This document shows positions 62,375 to 64,000 of a stretch of DNA of 64,000 nucleotides, piece after piece. Position 1 is the stretch's first letter; every line of letters begins with the position of its first letter. The DNA lies in NCBI RefSeq assembly GCF_004151485.1, contig NZ_SBFF01000012.1, positions 62,001-126,000 of the forward strand, given 5' to 3'. Both the position numbers and the translations under genes were made by a program. The notes beneath the pieces are model-generated. The model saw only the letters and a program-made list of their open reading frames with translations. It was not told where the DNA came from and did no database searches. Origin of the DNA: Sphingosinicella sp. CPCC 101087 (GTDB lineage Bacteria > Pseudomonadota > Alphaproteobacteria > Sphingomonadales > Sphingomonadaceae).

Positions 62375-63658
62375 CTATGGAACGAAACAGTGGGCGCGAT
62401 GATGCGCCAGGTACGCCCCATGGCGTGCATCGAGTCCGGAGATCATCGCGCCTCGGACGATTCCCAATCGGTCGAGATTATCCTGGCTCAGTGTATTGGA
62501 GATGAGCAGCGTTCCGTTGTCCTCGAAGGAAATGAGACCTCGATCGAACAAGGCATCGACATGCACTGCGAGCAAGAGTCCGTTGAAGGGGTCGAGCCGC
62601 TCAGCGTTCGTGGCGCTTCGCCACGGCTTGATGTGCGAAGCACGCAAGAGCGGAAGGTGGTCAACGCCAGCCAGCGGACACGTCCCGTCCCAGGCGACGA
62701 CGAGGGCGTTGCGAAAGTCGCCTTGACCGATCCTCGCGGCTTGCAAGCGCTCCTTCTCAGTGAGCGGGTCCTCGGCGGGCGCCACCACCCGGACTGGGCC
62801 GTCGTCAGTCTCGAGGCGACTTGCGCCCTCCAGCAACGCGATCGTAGCGGCCAGATTGCTATCGGAGACGCCGAGAGCGAAGCCGTGACGGCCGACGGTC
62901 GTGCGATGTGGTGCGATGTATTCCGGAAATTCCCGAAGGTGCGCGTTCACATAGCTCCGAGGCGGCTCGACGGTGTCGACGCCTAGAGCCCGAAGGCTAT
63001 CCGCCACGTCGAGGAAGCCGGGGTGAACGACGAGGGGCCGAGTAGCAGTCTCCCGCTTCACGTAAACGACGAGATCGCCGCGTCGCATCTGCACTACCTT
63101 GCCGGTGCGATTGCGCTCTTTGAAACCCAACGTCTCAAGCGCATCGACAAGGGCCGCATCATGAATAGGAAGTCCAGTCTGCCGGACGAGCGTCGATGGG
63201 ACCACCGGGAGGGTCAGCCCCTCAGCTTTGCGTTTCCAGGTTCGGACATTGGAATCCGGCCAGTCAACCCAGAGCTTCCCAATTTGCTCGGACAGTTCGC
63301 TCCGGAGGCGCGTGGAAAAGCGGTCGACGGGCTTTCCTTCACCGGGCTGGTCCCCGCGATATGGACACGTCCAATCGGCCACTCCGGTATACAAATATTT
63401 CGCATCGAAAAGCCCGACGAAGAGTGTTTCGCCCGGAACCGGCGAGACGAACGAGGCCCATATCCTTCGGTTGCGAAAGATAGGGCGGTTCTCCTTCTGG
63501 GTATCCTGGTAGAGGATAAAACCCTCCGGGTCGTCGCGCCAAAGGTCCGCGATGCTCGCCGCAGAGGCGCCGCGTTTGGGCGTGTGATGGCGGAGAAGCG
63601 CGACCTCCTTTGGAACAATGCCCCGTTCCAAAAGCAGATCGTTAAAACTGGCGCTCAT
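62375..63658 (-). CDS. HNH endonuclease (HNH_2 type)
   Basis: A 427-residue nuclease. The HNH domain is at about residues 320-400: CPLAGVDHLPLLRASHIKPW, then ERLDPFNGLLLAVHVDALFD and LISFEDNGTLLIS, as in HNH_2 proteins. The N-terminal part (LLLERGIVPKEVALLRHHTP, LWRDDPEGFILYQDTQK, SFVSPVPGETLFVGLFDA) matches the region found before HNH domains in restriction-like endonucleases. The ATG at 63658 is preferred because of a GGAG site; a TTG at 63688 is possible. It is the first gene of the operon with the HEPN-like genes. Confidence 0.85.
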   Translation of the reverse strand: MSASFNDLLLERGIVPKEVALLRHHTPKRGASAASIADLWRDDPEGFILYQDTQKENRPIFRNRRIWASFVSPVPGETLFVGLFDAKYLYTGVADWTCPYRGDQPGEGKPVDRFSTRLRSELSEQIGKLWVDWPDSNVRTWKRKAEGLTLPVVPSTLVRQTGLPIHDAALVDALETLGFKERNRTGKVVQMRRGDLVVYVKRETATRPLVVHPGFLDVADSLRALGVDTVEPPRSYVNAHLREFPEYIAPHRTTVGRHGFALGVSDSNLAATIALLEGASRLETDDGPVRVVAPAEDPLTEKERLQAARIGQGDFRNALVVAWDGTCPLAGVDHLPLLRASHIKPWRSATNAERLDPFNGLLLAVHVDALFDRGLISFEDNGTLLISNTLSQDNLDRLGIVRGAMISGLDARHGAYLAHHRAHCFVP

Positions 63659-63939
63659 CGCGGAACTCCATTCCGACAAAGTGGCCAAATCGTGCGTCGC
63701 TGGTCACCGGCGAGCATCGAGTATCACGAGCCTGGTAGTCGGAAAACAAGCGCATTTTGTGGCTCCGACCCGAAGGTGCCAATCAGCAAACGCCAAACTG
63801 CTTTCCACCTAGTTTTTTCGGGCGTCCGCTTTAGCTCCTGATAAGAACGAAAGCTGACAGACCGCTGACGGCCACGAGCGGCCGCGAAGGCCTGCGTCGT
63901 CCCACCAGGCGCCGCGAGATGTCACCCTAGCCGCTCGCT
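63659..63939. other. Upstream region of the HNH operon
   Basis: About 280 bases with no gene of its own; the plus-strand frames here are antisense continuations. It must contain the promoter for the five-gene operon, but I cannot place -35/-10 elements with confidence. It ends at the nested palindrome at 63940. Confidence 0.35.
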
Positions 63940-63977
63940 TGTTACCTATGCGTTACCTGACGCAAAACTAGGTAACA
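63940..63977. repeat. Nested palindrome with three GTTACCT elements
   Basis: TGTTACCTA (63940-63948) and TAGGTAACA (63969-63977) form a perfect 9-bp inverted repeat. Nested inside is TGCGT-N6-ACGCA (63949-63964), and the element GTTACCT occurs three times (63941, 63952 and, inverted, 63970). It could be an operator for the HNH operon or for a gene beyond the window edge, or an attachment/recombination site. The context is cut off at 64000. Confidence 0.5.
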
Positions 63978-64000
63978 GAAAAATGGCGGAAAACTGGCGC

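Noticed and set aside
61667-62986. Plus-strand frame of 439 codons over the HEPN/HNH operon
   Set aside because: Minus-strand genes have overlapping starts and stops and the HNH motif; the plus frame shows no recognisable domain.
1-64000. CRISPR array, tRNA or rRNA genes
   Set aside because: No regularly spaced direct repeats and no cloverleaf or rRNA segment could be found by eye in the gene-free stretches.

Overview
This window looks like part of an alphaproteobacterial genome, most likely a sphingomonad. The evidence is high GC, two large TonB-dependent receptors in a catabolic cluster, a Spinster-type MFS permease, dense ATGA/GTGA gene overlaps and plasmid/ICE-type mobility genes. The lineage is inferred from gene content; no rRNA, tRNA or other marker gene is present. 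The window has two halves: a catabolic island (about 1-42.8 kb) and a mobile element with a defence island (about 42.9-64 kb).

Left edge (1-3.1 kb): the end of an IS5-type transposase gene, an AraC regulator (-), a divergent SRPBCC protein (+), then scraps of an alpha/beta hydrolase gene and an EamA permease gene fused tail to tail. From 3.1 to 9.8 kb a minus-strand operon encodes a Leu/Val-type amino acid dehydrogenase, a fused 2-oxoacid:ferredoxin oxidoreductase, an acyl-CoA dehydrogenase and a class III CoA-transferase/racemase. It faces a divergent Lrp regulator. This is a logical route from branched-chain or aromatic amino acids through 2-oxoacids and acyl-CoA to enoyl-CoA.

From 11 to 27.6 kb a GlxA/GbdR-type regulator precedes a long plus-strand cluster: glyA, soxBDAG copy 1, sdaA, soxBDAG copy 2, purU and a gamma-glutamyltransferase-family gene. 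Two diverged heterotetrameric sarcosine-oxidase-type complexes would strip N-methyl groups onto tetrahydrofolate. GlyA and SdaA would turn glycine plus the C1 unit into serine and then pyruvate, and PurU would release surplus C1 as formate.

From 27.6 to 42.8 kb lie a TetR regulator, two divergent TonB receptors, an S9 serine peptidase, an M55 D-aminopeptidase-like protein, an alpha/beta hydrolase, an MFS permease, an M19 dipeptidase-like protein and a second gamma-glutamyltransferase homologue. Several decayed paralogues sit between them. The whole reads as a system for importing and dismantling unusual peptides or conjugates, possibly with N-methylated, D- or gamma-linked residues; the substrate is inference.

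From 42.9 to 47.4 kb: the 3' end of an MNT-HEPN gene, ssb with hairpin-rich flanks, a small conserved gene, a candidate oriT, a DUF3363-type relaxase and a CopG-like protein. No type IV secretion genes follow. Instead a tight seven-gene minus-strand operon (57.9 to 47.4 kb) encodes an XRE-fused tandem Zn-ribbon DNA methyltransferase, an HTH protein with a restriction-system-associated domain, a PLD-helicase, a 65-aa protein, a Rad50/DndD-like ATPase, a 122-aa protein and a second protein with that associated domain. This is the strongest candidate for a poorly described defence system.

Beyond it are a small PD-(D/E)XK-like nuclease gene and a five-gene minus-strand operon (63.7 to 59.2 kb) of an HNH endonuclease plus four unknown or HEPN-like proteins, then a nested palindrome near the right edge. 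No CRISPR array, tRNA, rRNA or integrase gene was seen.
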